DNA from: Geobacillus vulcani PSS1
Lineage (GTDB): Bacteria > Bacillota > Bacilli > Bacillales > Anoxybacillaceae
DNA: 64,000 nt
Reading direction: 5' to 3'
Assembly (NCBI RefSeq): GCF_000733845.1
Contig: NZ_JPOI01000001.1
Coordinates: 969,501 to 1,033,500, forward strand
Notes under the pieces: model-generated
Databases searched by the model: none
What the model was told of the DNA's origin: nothing
What the model saw: the letters and a program-made list of their open reading frames with translations, nothing else
Part shown: positions 45,669-55,012 of the stretch, one piece after another
How positions within the stretch are numbered: the first letter of the stretch is position 1
Layout of the letters: every line of letters starts with the position of its first letter
Position numbers and translations under genes: made by a program

Positions 45669-45696
45669 TATTAATATTATGTATAATTTTCATGAA
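45669..45696 (-). promoter_or_regulatory. Candidate PhoP boxes upstream of the pst operon
   Basis: On the minus strand TTCATG, TATACA and TTAATA are each separated by 5 bases, the spacing of PhoP boxes (consensus TT[ATC]ACA). A TATAAT lies 41 bases downstream (45627-45622). Matches to the consensus are 4-5 of 6. Confidence 0.35.
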
Positions 45697-45722
45697 TTTT
45701 TTACCATCCTAACCCGAGCACA

Positions 45723-45766
45723 CTTCCACCTCTAAGCGTGAGCGTAGGTGGAAGAAGGTTCAAGGG
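45723..45766 (+). mobile_element. Solo IS200/IS605-type right-end hairpin
   Basis: CTTCCACCT pairs with AGGTGGAAG around CTAAGCGTGAGCGT, followed by AAGGTTCAA. This is the form of IS605-type right ends (imperfect palindrome then TTCA). No tnpA or tnpB is nearby. Confidence 0.45.
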
Positions 45767-45971
45767 ATGAATGGAAGAAGATAGGCCTCTGTTCGAGCGC
45801 CATATGACAGTCATGATGATCATGGTGCGATTGGGCAAACTATTTGAGCCGCTTGAAGTTCTCCTGTTCATTGTATAGTAGAAAAGGACTATTGGCGAAA
45901 CCCCTTGGTGAAGAAATCAGAAGAGCATACAGGTTCACAGGCAATCGATCTTTTTATATAATGAACATATG

Positions 45972-45992
45972 TCTTGACATTAATAATGACAG
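45972..45992 (+). promoter_or_regulatory. Candidate NiaR operator before niaP
   Basis: GTCTTGACATTAATAATGAC shows inverted GTC...GAC halves right before the ribosome site. Niacin-responsive NiaR sites in Bacilli contain TGTC/GACA halves. The match is from memory. Confidence 0.3.
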
Positions 45993-46002
45993 GAGGATGC
46001 AC

Positions 46003-47199
46003 ATGAACCAAACTGCGATTTCCCAGCGCAAGCTGTTAGGCATTGCTGGTCTCGGCTGGCTGTTTGACGCGATGGATGTCGGCATGTTGTCGTTTTTGAT
46101 GGCCGCCTTGCAAAAAGATTGGAATTTGACGGCCAGCCAAGTCGGCTGGATCGGCAGCGTCAACTCGATCGGCATGGCCGTTGGGGCGCTTGCGTTTGGG
46201 CTGCTTGCCGACCGAATCGGCCGGAAAAACGTTTTTATTTTCACATTGTTGCTGTTTTCCCTTGGCAGCGGGCTGTCGGCGCTGACGACGACGTTGGCGG
46301 CGTTTTTGGCGCTTCGCTTTTTGATCGGAATGGGGCTTGGCGGCGAGCTGCCGGTCGCGTCAACGCTCGTCTCGGAAGCGGTGCCAGCTAAGGATCGCGG
46401 CCGTGCTGTCGTGCTGCTTGAAAGCTTTTGGGCCGGCGGCTGGCTGTTGGCGGCGCTCATTTCCTATTTTGTCATTCCGGCTTATGGCTGGCGGACGGCG
46501 TTATGGCTGTCGGCTTTGCCGGCGCTGTACGCCATTTACTTACGCCTCCGGTTGCCTGACTCGCCGCGGTTTATGGCAGCGAAAAAAGAGGGAACGGTAT
46601 GGGGCAATATCGCCAACGTATGGTCGGCGCCGTACCGGAAGGAAACGACGATGCTTTGGATTCTTTGGTTTTGTGTCGTCTTTTCGTATTACGGCATGTT
46701 TTTATGGCTGCCGAGCGTCATGGTCATGAAAGGGTTCAGCTTAATTAAAAGCTTTGAATACGTGCTCGTGATGACGCTCGCCCAGTTGCCCGGCTATTTC
46801 AGCGCCGCATGGCTGATCGAGCGGGCCGGGCGGAAATTTGTCTTGATCACGTACTTGCTTGGCACAGCGGCAAGCGCCTACTTTTTCGGCACGGCCGAGT
46901 CGCTTGCGGGGTTGATGGCGGCGGGCATTTTCTTGTCATTTTTCAACCTCGGTGCTTGGGGGGCGCTGTACGCCTACACGCCGGAGCAATATCCGACGTC
47001 GATCCGCGCGACCGGAGCCGGCATGGCGGCGGCGTTTGGCCGTATCGGCGGCATTTTCGGCCCGCTGTTTGTTGGCTCGCTTGTCGCTAAAGGGGTGTCC
47101 GTGACGGCGATTTTCACCCTGTTCTGCCTGTCTGTCCTTGTCGCCGTCCTCTCGGTCACTGTTCTTGGCAAAGAGACGAAGCAACAGGAACTCGCCTAA
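46003..47199 (+). CDS. niaP: Niacin permease, MFS family
   Basis: A 398-residue, 12-helix major facilitator that follows B. subtilis NiaP (YceI) along its length: ISQRKLLGIAGLGWLFDAMD, GLLADRIGRKNVF, GMGLGGELPVASTLVSEAVP, CVVFSYYGMFLWLPSVM and LYAYTPEQYPTSIRATG. It imports nicotinate/nicotinamide for NAD synthesis. The ATG at 46003 has AGGAGG 6 bases upstream; much longer in-frame starts are not supported. A terminator follows. Confidence 0.88.
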   Translation: MNQTAISQRKLLGIAGLGWLFDAMDVGMLSFLMAALQKDWNLTASQVGWIGSVNSIGMAVGALAFGLLADRIGRKNVFIFTLLLFSLGSGLSALTTTLAAFLALRFLIGMGLGGELPVASTLVSEAVPAKDRGRAVVLLESFWAGGWLLAALISYFVIPAYGWRTALWLSALPALYAIYLRLRLPDSPRFMAAKKEGTVWGNIANVWSAPYRKETTMLWILWFCVVFSYYGMFLWLPSVMVMKGFSLIKSFEYVLVMTLAQLPGYFSAAWLIERAGRKFVLITYLLGTAASAYFFGTAESLAGLMAAGIFLSFFNLGAWGALYAYTPEQYPTSIRATGAGMAAAFGRIGGIFGPLFVGSLVAKGVSVTAIFTLFCLSVLVAVLSVTVLGKETKQQELA

Positions 47200-47212
47200 G
47201 TTGACAAACGGA

Positions 47213-47246
47213 AAAAGGGGCTATACCTTAAGGGTAAGCCCCTTTT
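47213..47246 (+). terminator. niaP terminator
   Basis: AAAAGGGGCT pairs with AGCCCCTTTT around 14 bases that can pair further. Confidence 0.8.
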
Positions 47247-47283
47247 GGTTTGGGAAAAATGAGAGAGGCGGTGGAATCCCCCG

Positions 47284-48126
47284 TTGTGTCCGTCTGTATC
47301 CGTTGTCATCCCAACGTACAATCGTCCATATCCGCTTGCCGAGCTGCTTGAAGCGTTAAGTCGGCAGACGTACAAGCCGTTTGAGGTCATCGTTGTGAAC
47401 GACGGCGGCGAGCCGATCGATGATGTCGTCGCCTTGTATCCGGAGCTGGACATCCACGTCATTGACCGCCGCGACAACGAAGGACATGTCGCGGCCCGCA
47501 ACGCAGGCGTCCAGGCGGCGAACGGCGAGCTCATCATGCTGTGCGACGACGATGATCTAGTGTTGCCGTGCCATCTCGAGCGGATGGTCGCGGCGCTTGA
47601 GCATGCGGACTTCGCCTATGCCGATGCGGAAATTGTCCAGTATCGGGTCGAAAACGATCAGCGCGTCCCATTCGCTCGCTTCTTATTTGCCTATGAGTAC
47701 GATTTGGAAGCGATGCGGACGTTTTCAACGTATGTCCCGTCCGGGAGCGTGTATCGCAAGTCGCTCCATGACGAAATCGGCAGCTTTGACCCGTCTATCC
47801 ACAACTATTGGGATTGGGACTTCTTTTTGCGTGCCGCCTCTGTTTGTCGCGTCGCCCGTGTCGCGGCGGCGACCGTTTTGTATGCGTTCAGCGCGGATGG
47901 CGACAACATGTCGCGACAGCTCGACGACAGGCGGCGCCGATATTTGCGGCGGCTTTGCGAGAAGCATGGGCTCGGCGATTTGCCGGTGAAAAACTTTTGG
48001 CTCTTGCTTGACGAGCCGGAAGTCGCGAAGCGCCGGGCGGACAGTGAAGTCATTTGGGACGGCCAGCCGATCGTGTCGCGGTTTTGGATGCAAAAAAAGC
48101 AGGATGGCGTTGACAAAAGGTTTTAG
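47284..48126 (+). CDS. Glycosyltransferase family 2, possible 5' frameshift
   Basis: A 280-residue GT-A-fold transferase. Marks are SVVIPTYNRPYPLAELLEAL, VIVVNDGGEP, the DxD-like LCDDDDLVLP, and DPSIHNYWDWDFFLRA (acceptor ED-like site). Sugar and acceptor are unknown. The start is uncertain: TTG at 47284 has AGAGGCGGTGG upstream. An ATG at 47259 in another frame encodes MREAVESPVVSV, which would join the GT2 sequence perfectly if 10 bases (CTGTATCCGT) were absent. It is a lone gene between niaP and glyQS, and its stop region carries the glyQS promoter. Confidence 0.75.
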   Translation: MCPSVSVVIPTYNRPYPLAELLEALSRQTYKPFEVIVVNDGGEPIDDVVALYPELDIHVIDRRDNEGHVAARNAGVQAANGELIMLCDDDDLVLPCHLERMVAALEHADFAYADAEIVQYRVENDQRVPFARFLFAYEYDLEAMRTFSTYVPSGSVYRKSLHDEIGSFDPSIHNYWDWDFFLRAASVCRVARVAAATVLYAFSADGDNMSRQLDDRRRRYLRRLCEKHGLGDLPVKNFWLLLDEPEVAKRRADSEVIWDGQPIVSRFWMQKKQDGVDKRF

Positions 48127-48139
48127 GGTTTGCTATGAT
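48110..48139 (+). promoter_or_regulatory. Promoter of the glyQS T-box transcript
   Basis: TTGACA (48110-48115) and TATGAT (48134-48139) are 18 bases apart. They overlap the end of the glycosyltransferase gene. Confidence 0.75.
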
Positions 48140-48145
48140 AGTGGA

Positions 48146-48362
48146 CAAAATCATATATGGTCGCGATGACGGATCAATAGTAGTTAACCCTCTCTTCCAA
48201 AGCGAGCCGGGGATGGTGGAAGCCCGGTGAAGATGGTTAATGAAACGGCAGTCCGGAGCGGAAATGGAAAAAGGGGATGCGCGTTTGCGCATCAACTAGG
48301 GTGGAACCGCGGGAGCTACGCTCTCGTCCCTAGGCGTCATGCCTAGGGGCGAGAGCGTTTTG
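48146..48362 (+). ncRNA. T-box leader (glycyl-tRNA sensing)
   Basis: The T-box signature CTAGGGTGGAACCGCGGGAG is at 48295-48315. It is followed by a terminator, ACGCTCTCGTCCCTAGG pairing with CCTAGGGGCGAGAGCGT, and TTTTGATTTG. Uncharged tRNA binding favours the antiterminator and expression of the downstream synthetase. Glycine specificity follows from the gene. A GGC in AACGGCAG upstream could be the specifier, but I could not fold stem I reliably. Confidence 0.93.
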
Positions 48363-48401
48363 ATTTGTTGGCACCATACACATGTAAAGGAGGATGATAA
48401 C

Positions 48402-49784
48402 ATGGCTGCAACCATGGAAGAAATCGTTGCCCACGCGAAACATCGTGGCTTCGTGTTTCCGGGGTCGGAAATTTACGGCGGGCTGGCGAATACATGGGAT
48501 TACGGCCCGCTCGGCGTTGAGCTGAAAAACAATATCAAACGGGCGTGGTGGAAAAAATTCGTCCAAGAGTCGCCGTACAACGTCGGCTTGGACGCCGCCA
48601 TTTTAATGAACCCGAGAACGTGGGAAGCGTCAGGCCACTTAGGCAACTTCAACGATCCGATGGTCGACTGCAAACAGTGTAAAGCGCGCCATCGCGCCGA
48701 CAAATTGATTGAGCAGGCGCTTGAGGAAAAAGGGATCGAGATGATTGTTGACGGCTTGCCGCTAGCGAAAATGGATGAGCTGATCCGCGAGCATGGCATC
48801 GCCTGTCCCGAATGCGGCAGCCGCGACTTTACGAACGTACGCCAGTTCAACTTAATGTTCAAAACGTACCAAGGCGTCACCGAGTCAAGCGCCAACGAAA
48901 TTTATTTGCGCCCGGAGACGGCGCAAGGCATTTTCGTCAACTTTAAAAACGTCCAGCGCACGATGCGCAAAAAATTGCCGTTTGGCATCGCGCAAATCGG
49001 CAAAAGCTTCCGCAACGAGATCACGCCAGGGAATTTTACGTTCCGCACGCGTGAGTTCGAACAAATGGAGCTTGAGTTTTTCTGCAAACCGGGCGAAGAG
49101 CTGAAATGGTTCGACTACTGGAAGCAATTTTGCAAGGAGTGGCTGTTGTCGCTCGGCATAAAGGAGGACAACATTCGTCTGCGTGATCATACGAAAGAAG
49201 AACTGTCCCACTACAGCAACGCCACAACTGACATCGAGTACCGCTTCCCGTTCGGTTGGGGCGAGCTGTGGGGCATTGCGTCACGCACCGATTACGACTT
49301 AAAGCGGCATATGGAATACTCAGGCGAGGACTTCCATTATCTCGACCAAGAAACGAACGAACGCTACATCCCGTACTGCATTGAACCGTCGCTTGGCGCC
49401 GACCGCGTCACGCTGGCGTTTATGATCGATGCCTATGACGAGGAAGAACTGGAAGACGGAACGACCCGGACGGTGATGCATTTACATCCGGCGCTCGCGC
49501 CGTACAAAGCGGCTGTCTTGCCGCTGTCGAAAAAGCTCGCTGACGGGGCGCGCCGCATTTACGAAGAGCTCGCGAAACATTTCATGGTTGACTACGACGA
49601 AACCGGCTCGATCGGTAAACGGTACCGCCGCCAGGACGAAATCGGCACGCCGTTTTGCATCACGTACGACTTTGAGTCCGAACAAGACGGCCAAGTCACC
49701 GTCCGCGACCGCGATACGATGGAACAAGTGCGGTTGCCGATTGGGGAGCTCAAAGCCTTTTTGGAGGAAAAGATCGCTTTTTGA
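48402..49784 (+). CDS. glyQS: Glycyl-tRNA synthetase, dimeric class II
   Basis: A 460-residue alpha2-type synthetase that charges tRNA-Gly. It has the start [20 protein letters not shown], a zinc-site pair [11 protein letters not shown] and CPECGSRDF, and class II motif 2 [17 protein letters not shown] and motif 3 [14 protein letters not shown]. The anticodon-binding domain is the last ~110 residues ([17 protein letters not shown]). ATG 48402 has AAAGGAGGATG upstream. Controlled by the T-box. Confidence 0.95.
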   Translation: MAATMEEIVAHAKHRGFVFPGSEIYGGLANTWDYGPLGVELKNNIKRAWWKKFVQESPYNVGLDAAILMNPRTWEASGHLGNFNDPMVDCKQCKARHRADKLIEQALEEKGIEMIVDGLPLAKMDELIREHGIACPECGSRDFTNVRQFNLMFKTYQGVTESSANEIYLRPETAQGIFVNFKNVQRTMRKKLPFGIAQIGKSFRNEITPGNFTFRTREFEQMELEFFCKPGEELKWFDYWKQFCKEWLLSLGIKEDNIRLRDHTKEELSHYSNATTDIEYRFPFGWGELWGIASRTDYDLKRHMEYSGEDFHYLDQETNERYIPYCIEPSLGADRVTLAFMIDAYDEEELEDGTTRTVMHLHPALAPYKAAVLPLSKKLADGARRIYEELAKHFMVDYDETGSIGKRYRRQDEIGTPFCITYDFESEQDGQVTVRDRDTMEQVRLPIGELKAFLEEKIAF

Positions 49785-49795
49785 TGACAAGAACG

Positions 49796-49850
49796 GAGGC
49801 TGTCTCAACAAGTCGATTTAGCGATCTTTTGAGACAGCCTCTTTCTTTTA
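49796..49850 (+). terminator. glyQS terminator
   Basis: GAGGCTGTCTCAA pairs with TTGAGACAGCCTC around 20 bases, followed by TTTCTTTTA. Confidence 0.8.
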
Positions 49851-50188
49851 TACAAAGTGGGAAGTCCGAAGACTTGCAGGTCACAGTAATGTCGCCACAA
49901 CATCGTGGTATTTGAAAGACAGTTATAGCGATCTCGCTGATGCGGTCGATGCGTTGCCGAAATTTTAACATCAAGATGGATGACAGTTTTGGCATCGGAG
50001 CTGTCCAAGTACATTTAGAGACTATATAGAAAAAATGCCCTGGAGGGTAGAATTTCAGGGCATTTTTTTGTTCCCTTTCCGGGAAGAGTCAATTAAACTA
50101 CGAAACCTTCAAAATTTACCTACTTGTTAAAAAACATCTTAGTAAGGTTTACAATCACTAAGATCTTCCTTGCTGGTCATTAATTAAA
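49851..50188. other. Non-coding stretch at the start of the transposon-rich region
   Basis: About 340 bases. Short frames on both strands have no ribosome site or recognisable product; a minus-strand frame here may be decayed transposase. It contains one strong hairpin (50032-50069). Confidence 0.4.
50032..50069 (+). terminator. Free-standing terminator hairpin
   Basis: AAAATGCCCTG pairs with CAGGGCATTTTTTT around 13 bases. There is no intact gene just upstream. Confidence 0.6.
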
Positions 50189-50265
50189 TATATAAAAATA
50201 AAGGTTTTCTCCCGTTCCACAGCGAATAAATAAAAGAGAAAATAGGAGAACGGAGAGAAAATACG

Positions 50266-51414
50266 ATGCCAAATCACAAAGACGAGATCGAAAAGTTGTC
50301 CACTGCCATGAAAGAAGCGAAAAATAAACGAGCATATGAACGCTACCAAGCCATTTATCTTCATTTGCAGGGATACAAAAAAGGAGAAATCGCAACGATT
50401 ATTGGTCGATCCAAGAAAACTATTTATAACTATATCCATGCCTACGCCCAGCGCGGTCTTGATGGATTGGAGATGAAATACTCACCTGGCGCCCCACGTC
50501 GATTGAGTCCTGATCAGGAAAAAGAGCTGGCTTGGATCATTGAACATCAGCTCCCCGTAGATGTGGGATTCGAAGCAAAATATAACTGGACGCTTGCGAT
50601 CATCGCTGAACTCATTCAACAAAAGTGGGGACCAGCATACACGCCTCGTGGAACAAGCGACATTCTGCATCGGTTAGGGCTAAGCTATACGAAACCCACC
50701 TATACACTAGCCAATGCCGATGAAGAGAAACAAAAAGAATTCGTCGAAATCACCTTCCCTGAAGTAAAAAAAACTGTTATATAAGTTGCAATAAAGAATT
50801 TCCGATTTTTCGTTGCGGGTTTCATCTAAGTACAAGTTGATATGAGAGGAATCAGCGGGATGTAAAACAAAATTTCAACTTATATAGATGGGAACATCGC
50901 CCATGTCCTCTTTCAAGATGAATCGATGATTCGTGATTACCAAGCGATTCAAAAAACATGGTTTGTCAAAGGAAAACAACGAATCATTCCGACGTTTGGA
51001 AAACATCAAGGGCTGAAGCTGATTGGCACGTTGAACTACGAAACAGGGGATGTATTTTGCATCGAAGAAGAACGCTATGACGCAGAAACATTTCTTCGGT
51101 TTCTTCAACTTGTGTTAGAACGCTATCCTACAGGCAAAATGGTGATGATTTTAGATAACGCTCGAATTCACCATGCCAAACTCATTCAGCCTTTTTTAAA
51201 AGAACACGGAGATCGGTTAGAGCTCGTCTTTTTGCCACCATACAGTCCGCAATTGAATTTGATTGAAGGATTATGGAAATGGCTGAAATCAGACGTGATT
51301 TACAACGTGTTCTATTCGACTGTGCAAGAAATTAGAAAGAATGTCCAAGCCTTTATTCAGAGAATCAACCAGAAACCAGAACAAACGATCGATCGTTTGT
51401 GTGTTCAGTTGTAA
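50266..51414 (+). pseudogene. IS630-family transposase, disrupted
   Basis: The N-terminal part (50266-50784) has a helix-turn-helix front (GYKKGEIATIIGRSKKTIYN). It runs to FPEVKKTVI and then stops inside the inserted DNA. The coding sequence resumes at 50887 with DGNIAHVLFQDESMIRDYQ. It includes the DDE catalytic region: FQDES (first Asp), ILDNARIHH (second Asp) and FLPPYSPQLNLIEGLWKWL (Glu), and ends VQL at 51414. Removing the insert but keeping one TATA restores the reading frame exactly. The transposase is now inactive unless the insert excises. Confidence 0.88.
50778..50886. mobile_element. 109-bp MITE inside the IS630 transposase gene
   Basis: Perfect 11-base terminal inverted repeats TATATAAGTTG / CAACTTATATA bound a short non-coding segment. 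The ends are nearly the same as the IS630 element's own right end, so it is a non-autonomous derivative of the same family. Target duplication is TA or TATA. Confidence 0.8.
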
Positions 51415-51539
51415 ATCTTTAATTCAACTTATATAAAATGATAAATCCAATTTTTTTCATAAAGTAGCCCCCTTTATGAATTTTTCAAAATTATTATAAC
51501 CAAATAGTTTATATATTTCAATTATTTCTAAAATTATAA

Positions 51540-51890
51540 TTACATAGGTTCAATCTTTATAACTTCGACTTTGCCCGGATACGATTCTAAAATCTCTGAA
51601 TACCACACTTTTACTTTTTGTCCATTTTCTATTCCCCTCAAAGTACCAAACCCCTTAATCCATAACTTACTCATATTATATTTTCTTCTTAATTCCTGTA
51701 TTGTTAATTTATTTGCGTCTTCCTGAACAAAATCTGGATCTTCAACTAAATATACTTCCCCTTCTTTCATAATTATAAAACCTTCCAAAGTAGCTTCTTG
51801 ATTAAGAGATTGGTTAGTTCTATATTCGTTAAAGAAAAATAATAATACTATAAAACCTAAAATAGTACTCACTAAAATATATCTTTCCAT
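51540..51890 (-). CDS. DUF3221 family membrane-anchored protein
   Basis: A 116-residue protein with one N-terminal membrane helix (YILVSTILGFIVLLFFF) and an outer domain. The domain has EGFIIMKEGEVYLVED, a GxVxVWY-like KVKVWYSEI and a final SYPGKVEVIKIEP, typical of the Firmicute DUF3221 family. Function unknown. AT-rich and flanked by two insertion sequences, so probably part of an acquired segment. Confidence 0.7.
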   Translation of the reverse strand: MERYILVSTILGFIVLLFFFNEYRTNQSLNQEATLEGFIIMKEGEVYLVEDPDFVQEDANKLTIQELRRKYNMSKLWIKGFGTLRGIENGQKVKVWYSEILESYPGKVEVIKIEPM

Positions 51891-52022
51891 ACGCTTGCCT
51901 CCTAGCTTTTATATTTTGTGTTATATAATGGTTTATCTTCTATAGATCCATAGTTTTCCCTTCCCAAGATAACAGAGCATTTTATAGTAATACATATTCA
52001 GTATATTCAGTGAGCCCAATTC

Positions 52023-53487
52023 CTAGAAGGCCGGTAAATGAATGGGGCATAGACTTCGCTCATGTCGAATTTTGGAGACCATTCTCCCCGCCATTTGGCG
52101 CCAAAGGACGGGAGGACGAGCAGGACTTCCTGCTCCAAATTCCATTTTTGCGCACGCCAAAGAGCCGGTCTCCCCTCGTTTTTTTCGAAACCGGCACAAT
52201 CGCTTCAGATTTTGCACGACGGCGGTCAACAGCGCCTGTTCTTCCATGGCGTAAAGGCCTCGGCTTCGGGCCCGGTCCAGCCCATGACATTCCTTCCCTT
52301 CGGCAAACACATGCTCACAACGCGTGCGAAGGGCTTGAATGGATCGATCACCGCCCTGTTGCTGAATGAGCCTCGCTTGGTTGCGAATCTGAACTTCCCG
52401 GGCTTTCGCCTGGCGTTGTGCTTCCTGAGCGGGATCCTTCGCCCGGCGCTTCCAGGTTGGAATTTCTTCCATCTCCTTGCGGCGCAGCGACACGAGCGGC
52501 GTGATGCCTTGGACGAAGAGCACTTTCAAATACTCCGTGGTGCCATACGCTTTGTCTGCGGACAAGGTCCGAATCGTGATCGACGGGTGGCGAAACCGAA
52601 TGGAAGCCAGCTGCTCCCAACTCGTCTCCCGCTCCGCCGTTCCGGTGGCGAGGCTGGCCCGTCTGGACAAAATCACGCGCGACTGGACGTCGATGACGTC
52701 GTGCACCAGATACCGAGGATACGCTTCCTGCCCTTTGCCTTTCTTGTACAACCGGGCATCCGGATCCGTCACGCTTCGATGGGTTTGGTTGGAAAACGTG
52801 GTTCCACGGAAGTTTCCTCGTTCTTCGGCATGGACGCGTTCCCCTGATGGGGGAGACGGAGAAGGCGGGTCGTCATCGGGATTCCGATCCGTCTCCGGGG
52901 ACTCGGCCTGTTCATCTTCCCGGGCGGTGCGGGCGAGGTAGTCCTCCAACGGTTCCACCGGAGCGAGCTTGACTTCCCGCAAGCTGTGGATCGAAGCATT
53001 CGCCCGCACTTGAGTGCCATCGGCCGCCGCATGCACATCCGGCGAGACCAGCCCTGCCGCGATGCACGGATCCACCACGTAGGTCATCAGCCGATCAAAG
53101 ATTCCGTGTTGGCGCCAGCGCTTCCGTGTTTTGACGAGCGTCGTTCGATCCGGCAGTGTGGGGTGATGAGGATCCGGATGGAGCACGGATTCAACGTCGA
53201 GACCGCAAAACCACAAGTATCCGGCATGCATGGGGAGGATCTCATACAACTCCCGCTCGGAGTGGTCGAACAAATACGATAGCAGCATCAGGCGAAGCAG
53301 CCGTTCCGGATCCGCTGCTGGACGACCCGTTTTTTCCGTATACAGGGGAGCCACCCAATCGTGAATGACGGAAAAGTCAACCGCTTCGTTGATTTGGCGC
53401 AGGATATGATGTGGGGGGAACCAGTTCCTCCATGTCGATGACTTGAAACAGACGAGGCTGAGTCGAAGGATGTTTGGGGGCTTTCAT
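52023..53487 (-). pseudogene. IS1182-family transposase with +1 frameshift
   Basis: Translation would start at ATG 53487 (MKAPKHPSTQPRLFQVIDME then ELVPP). A six-base C run on this strand (53413-53418 as G) holds one C too many, and the frame soon stops. In the shifted frame the sequence continues as PHHILRQINEAVDFSVI and then 443 residues of transposase. These include HAAADGTQVRAN (first Asp region), LSADKAYGTTEYL (second Asp) and a C-terminal HVFAEGKECHGLDRARSRG (Glu). A single-base error in a homopolymer, or programmed slippage, are both possible. Confidence 0.8.
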
Positions 53488-53584
53488 GATCCGCTCACGC
53501 TCCATTCCAACGATTCTTCTTCCTTTTTCGACATAAGCCCCCTACATTCCTGCCTTGGCGTGTACTTTTTCACCGGCCTTCTAG
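52023..53584 (-). mobile_element. IS1182-family insertion sequence with CTAG target duplication
   Basis: The ends are AAGGCCGGT (52027) and its complement ACCGGCCTT (to 53580), flanked on both sides by CTAG (52023-52026 and 53581-53584). This gives about 1,554 bases with 4-bp target repeats, as expected for IS1182. It holds one frameshifted transposase gene. Confidence 0.85.
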
Positions 53585-53805
53585 AGTTGTTTCGTTTAGA
53601 TAATCAAGATAATGAAACTGTCTGTATGCTATTGATTTTAGATTATAGGAGACCTAGTGTTTTGGATGATTTTCCTATTTTAAAGGAAATAGAGGATGAG
53701 GATTCATTTGAAGGCGCGGAGAATTATATCCACACGGTAATAATTTCCGAAAAGAAATTAGAAGAAAATATTGTGGACCAAATTGCTGAGGTAATCGAAG
53801 TGTGA
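53585..53805 (+). pseudogene. Orphan C-terminal gene fragment beside the IS1182 element
   Basis: An open frame enters directly from the IS end and reads LFRLDNQDNETVCMLLILD, then YRRPSVLDDFPILKEIED and EKKLEENIVDQIAEVIEV to a stop. There is no start codon. Left of the IS the matching frame closes at once, so the front of this gene was probably lost. It is AT-rich; family unknown. Confidence 0.5.
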
Positions 53806-53991
53806 GTAAAATATTTGTGGGTGACGTTCAGGAAGAATCCCCGGCGAGGGTTGCGAACTTTTGTTCGCGACGCTCGTCGGGGCCACCAAGCGAAGCGCGG
53901 TAGGAAAAAAGCGGATCTCATGCAAAAAGGACTCTCTCCCTGCTATGATAGTGATTGTCCACACCAACTGAAAACAGGAGAGAGAGAGTCC

Positions 53992-54430
53992 ATGAAACAT
54001 CTTACCACAGAATGGCCTTTTATGAAAAGAGCTGGAGGAACAATTGTTGAGAACTCTTCAAAAAGTGTTTGCCACCGTGTTGGCGGCCCCTGTCTCGCTC
54101 CTCCCTCTGTTTCCCAACGGTATGGACGGGTGCTGTTGGTGGAAGCGGATGGACTCTGTTTCTCGCCAAGGGAAAGGGAAGCGGCTTCGGGCGTTTATGG
54201 ACCATGATCATCCAAAGCGATGGAATAGGGCGGAGAGAAAGGAAGGTTGGAGGAGGAAGAACCCCGGAGGGCAGCCTCGGCCCCGACGAAGGCCAAGTGA
54301 GTCGAACAGGCCAAACGGGAGACAGGACGGCGGGTGGCGGATGTGAGGCGACAAAACATCCTGTGTCTTCAACCGTCATCGGGGACGCCCATCGATCAAG
54401 CGTTTCCGGCTCTTCGCGATGGTGGTTGGA
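53992..54430 (+). pseudogene. Decayed ISLre2-family transposase fragment
   Basis: MKHLTTEWPFMK followed, after a frameshift, by LEEQLLRTLQKVFATVLAA matches the start of ISLre2-type transposases as I recall them. Further debris (VEADGL-like, QGKGKRLR, then a Lys/Arg-rich stretch) follows in mixed frames, with most of the gene missing. It has the ribosome leader AGGAGAGAGAGAGTCC. Confidence 0.6.
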
Positions 54431-54680
54431 TGTAAAAAATGAGACTAAATGGAGTCACCTCATGATGAGGGATGAGAGTACAAAAGTGCTTACGGATATA
54501 AACTCCTGAAAATGGTCCAATCACCCGTGATTTCCAAACTCCATAGGAGCCAAAAAACGTTCTCCACCAAGTCTTGGCCGACTCGAATTTCAAAAAACGA
54601 TCGAATTCCCGCCGCATAAATGGTAAAATAGGAGCACAGACTAGTTCCTGCATCCTGCATGGATCAAAGGAGGGTCCACC
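54431..54680. other. Non-coding remainder between IS debris and a small gene
   Basis: Mixed fragments with no credible frame. The last part supplies the ribosome site AAAGGAGG for the next small gene. Confidence 0.35.
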
Positions 54681-54830
54681 ATGATGGAAGGAAAACCGAT
54701 CTACTACGATGGAAGCAGCCATCTGCCTGGCAGTAATGAAAACGCTGTCAAAAACGAACCGTTTACGCTCACGGATGAGATACGAAAACAAATCAGCGGC
54801 AATCCGTTTGTTGTTGAGCAAAGCGAATAG
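54681..54830 (+). CDS. Small acidic/polar protein (49 aa)
   Basis: ATG 54681 follows AAAGGAGG by 7 bases and opens a 49-codon frame (MMEGKPIYYDGSSHLPGSNE ... LTDEIRKQISGNPFVVEQSE). A terminator follows 15 bases after the stop. The strong ribosome site and terminator argue that it is real. I do not recognise a family; no membrane segment or metal motif. Confidence 0.6.
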   Translation: MMEGKPIYYDGSSHLPGSNENAVKNEPFTLTDEIRKQISGNPFVVEQSE

Positions 54831-54844
54831 CCGATCCGCACGTC

Positions 54845-54870
54845 AATTGCCTCTAGGGCAATTTTTTTTT
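54845..54870 (+). terminator. Terminator of the 49-residue gene
   Basis: AATTGCC pairs with GGCAATT around five bases and is followed by eight or more T. Confidence 0.8.
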
Positions 54871-55012
54871 GGGCAAATGATTTGCGAAATTCGTCTCATC
54901 CTTCTATAATTATCTCTTGTTCGAGATATTTGGAACAAAGATAAATGCATGCCGTTGTGGCAAGTGGCACACACTAACATGCTGAGATCATCGAAGAAAG
55001 GGAGTATGCATC

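Larger units (their letters stand above)
50189..51435 (+). mobile_element. IS630-family insertion sequence interrupted by a MITE
   Basis: The right end reads inward as TATATAAGTTGAATTAAAG (51435-51417). The left end, TATATAAAAATAAAGG at 50189, is a decayed version lacking about four bases. Between them lies one transposase gene split by a 109-base insertion. The IS630 family inserts at TA. Confidence 0.75.
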
